Origin: Oleispira sp963933055
GTDB lineage: Bacteria; Pseudomonadota; Gammaproteobacteria; Pseudomonadales; Oceanobacteraceae
Direction: 5' to 3'
NCBI GenBank assembly: GCA_963933055.1
Contig: CAWVSY010000010.1
Location: forward strand, 1-64,000
Length of the DNA: 64,000 nucleotides
Positions 62,556-64,000 of the stretch are shown here, in pieces. The notes under the pieces were generated by a model that had not been told where the DNA came from, made no database searches, and was given only the letters and a program-made list of their open reading frames with translations. The position numbers and the translations under genes are program-made. Position 1 is the stretch's first letter. Each line of letters opens with the position of its first letter.

Positions 62556-63542
62556 TTAACTACGCTGTGCAATTTTTTCGCTAAGCATTATTTCTAGCGT
62601 GACTTGGTCTGCGGCAAAACGGCGAATGCCATCGGCCAATTTGTCATGTGCCATTGGGTCATCGCTCATTGCCCATCTGAAATTGGCTTCACTTAGTGTA
62701 GTGGGGGCCGCAATAGTTTCTTCTGCAGGAAACAGCTTTTGAATTAAAGGGCTAGTATCGGCTTCTAATTGCGCAAGCAAATCAGGACTAATGGTTAAAC
62801 GATCACAACCCGCCAACTGTTCTATCTCTCCGATATTACGGAAACTTGCCCCCATAACGATGGTTTTAAAACCGTGAGTCTTATAAAAATTAAAAATGTC
62901 GGTCACTGAAATAACACCAGGATCTTCACTAGCAGAATATTCAGCCACATTGGTATTTGCTTTGTACCAATCCAAAATACGGCCAACAAAAGGAGAAATT
63001 AGGGTAGCTCCTGCTTCTGCGCACGCTTGGGCTTGGGCAAAATGAAAGAGTAGGGTTAGGTTGCAATGAATGCCTTCTGCTTCCAAAATTTCAGCCGCTT
63101 TAATGCCTTCCCAAGTAGAGGCAATTTTAATCAGAATGCGATCTGAATGGATGCCTGCATCTTGATAAAGACGAATAAGTTTTCGGGCCTTCGCGACGGT
63201 TGCCGCAGTATCAAAAGATAAGCGCGCATCGACTTCTGTCGAAATAACCCCAGGGATACTGGTTAAGATTTCACAGCCAATATTAACCGCGAGTTTATCG
63301 CCCACATTTTCTAGGGTTGTGCGGCTATCTTTTTGATTACCTTTAATTTCAAGTGCCCAATCGATGGCTTCTTCAATAAGATGCTGATAATTATCGAGTT
63401 TGGAGGCTTTTAAAATCAAGGAAGGGTTGGTCGTGGCATCAACCGGCTTAAATTGTTTAATCGCTTCAATATCGCCAGTATCGGCCACCACGGTGGTGAT
63501 CGCCTTTAGTGCTTCTAATTTGTTCTTTGCTTGAGCTGACAT
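62556..63542 (-). CDS. talB: Transaldolase
   Basis: This 328-residue protein of the TalB type has VVADTGDIEAIKQFKPVDATTNPSLILKA at the N-terminus (conserved Asp), the Schiff-base lysine in RILIKIASTWEG, and LIRLYQDAG, NLTLLFHFAQAQACAEAGATLISPFVGRI, GASFRN. It swaps dihydroxyacetone units in the pentose phosphate pathway. AAGGAATTACC precedes the ATG. It is upstream of the TerB/Tus pair by 24 bases. Confidence 0.96.
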   Translation of the reverse strand: MSAQAKNKLEALKAITTVVADTGDIEAIKQFKPVDATTNPSLILKASKLDNYQHLIEEAIDWALEIKGNQKDSRTTLENVGDKLAVNIGCEILTSIPGVISTEVDARLSFDTAATVAKARKLIRLYQDAGIHSDRILIKIASTWEGIKAAEILEAEGIHCNLTLLFHFAQAQACAEAGATLISPFVGRILDWYKANTNVAEYSASEDPGVISVTDIFNFYKTHGFKTIVMGASFRNIGEIEQLAGCDRLTISPDLLAQLEADTSPLIQKLFPAEETIAAPTTLSEANFRWAMSDDPMAHDKLADGIRRFAADQVTLEIMLSEKIAQRS

Positions 63543-63690
63543 GGTAATTCCTTAGACCAATCGTTGAATATCAATACTTATACCGTTAACTATTAATGCC
63601 AGCTTCTACTGATTAGACAAAAGAGTCAAGTACTTGAAATAGAAATCAAAAAGGAGAAGATCAATACGAAGAAATGTATCAATCCAAAGA

Positions 63691-63714
63691 GTAGGTCGGG
63701 GCTTTAGCCCGACC
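63691..63714. repeat. Single REP sequence (GTAG type)
   Basis: GTAGGTCGGGGCTTTAGCCC, then GACC: a hairpin with perfect GGTCGGG/CCCGACC arms. It shares the sequence of the inverted unit at 61152-61174. It lies between talB and dusA. Confidence 0.75.
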
Positions 63715-63722
63715 ATTAAGCT

Positions 63723-64000
63723 CTAGAGTTGAGATTGCTCAAACGCCTCGCGACGTGCAAGTGCTTCTAAACGATTCGCTTCATTTTCAGCATCTGTGGG
63801 CACTTTGCTCAAGGCTGTTCTCAATACCTCAATTCCAGAACCGGGTTTATGTGCGTTCTCACTGATGTAGCGACGGAACTGGCGTGCACCGGGCTGACCA
63901 TGAAAAATACCCAATATGTGACGGGTTATGTGCGATAAATAAATATCTTTAGAAAGTTGCTCTTCAATATAAGGCATGAAATCTTCAACAATCTTATGGC
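63723..64000 (-). CDS. dusA: tRNA-dihydrouridine synthase DusA (5' part off window)
   Basis: The frame is open to the right edge and continues the reading frame upstream of the internal ATG at 63977 (HKIVEDFMPYIEEQL), so the visible part is the C-terminus. The motif HITRHILGIFHGQPGARQFRRYISENAHKPGSGIEVL matches DusA (YLGHITRHMLGLFQG, GARQWRRYLSENAHK). DusA makes dihydrouridine at tRNA positions 20/20a. The active site is outside the window. Confidence 0.9.
   Translation of the reverse strand, partial: HKIVEDFMPYIEEQLSKDIYLSHITRHILGIFHGQPGARQFRRYISENAHKPGSGIEVLRTALSKVPTDAENEANRLEALARREAFEQSQL

Noticed and set aside
1..64000. tRNA genes, CRISPR arrays, prophage or insertion sequences
   Set aside because: No tRNA T-loop signatures in a cloverleaf context, no regularly spaced repeats with spacers, and no transposase, integrase or phage structural genes were seen.

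Overview
The window is chromosomal DNA of a moderately AT-rich marine-type gammaproteobacterium. An Oceanospirillales/Pseudomonadales affinity (Oleispira- or Bermanella-like) is my inference. It rests on the rssB-rssC pair, soluble transhydrogenase SthA, ApbE/NqrM for a Na+-pumping NADH dehydrogenase, NhaC, a DUF2947 gene, TrhP/RlhA hydroxylation factors and LexA-boxed yebG. Gene density is high and operons are short. I see no rRNA or tRNA gene, insertion sequence, prophage or CRISPR array.

Layout. 1-4.6 kb (minus): partial GST, SnoaL-like protein, U32 protein RlhA, endonuclease I. 4.7-8.5 kb (plus): soluble patatin, DEDDy exonuclease and a PlpD-like patatin/beta-barrel protein. 9.7-13.8 kb (plus): retropepsin-like lipoprotein, 7TM inactive transglutaminase, RimK-like ATP-grasp ligase and class 3 lipase. 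14-19.8 kb: YvcK-like protein, HU, an SDR, aspS and a TRIC-type membrane protein. 19.9-27.5 kb: a PTS EIIC-EAL fusion, an SDR, NnrS, a small envelope operon, NhaC and an FKBP isomerase. 27.6-36.9 kb: BI-1 protein, HEPN-like protein, argS, a composite QueD-like enzyme, DUF2947, DMT transporter, LpxL-like acyltransferase, DUF2750, yebG and DUF599. 37.2-41.1 kb: a 1016-residue lipoprotein upstream of an MlaA-type protein. 41.1-45.2 kb: pilZ diverging from rssB-rssC-gpsA-DUF4389-sixA. 45.3-47.8 kb: two alpha/beta hydrolases and a Lit-like DUF1461 protein. 47.8-55.6 kb (mostly minus): rluA, an MlaC/substrate-binding-protein fusion, trhP, DUF416, an MBL lipoprotein, yigZ and rlmG. 55.6-64 kb: AEC transporter, DUF4062 protein, ArsR regulator, apbE-nqrM, sthA, a Tus-family protein with a TerB-fold partner, talB and partial dusA, with GTAG-type REP elements around the last group.

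Main points of interest: the MlaC + SBP fusion, the EIIC-EAL fusion with both sets of catalytic residues, the Tus-like protein beside a REPIN, the Lit-like protein in a Gram-negative, the QueD-like protein whose active-site residues are split over two T-fold domains, the lipoprotein/MlaA pair, two start codons abutted by intrinsic terminators (FKBP and trhP), and an orphan leftward terminator that may end a small RNA.

All functional calls are from reading motifs. No database search was possible. Starts were moved inward from TTG/GTG where an ATG with a ribosome-binding site, signal peptide or lipobox fitted better.
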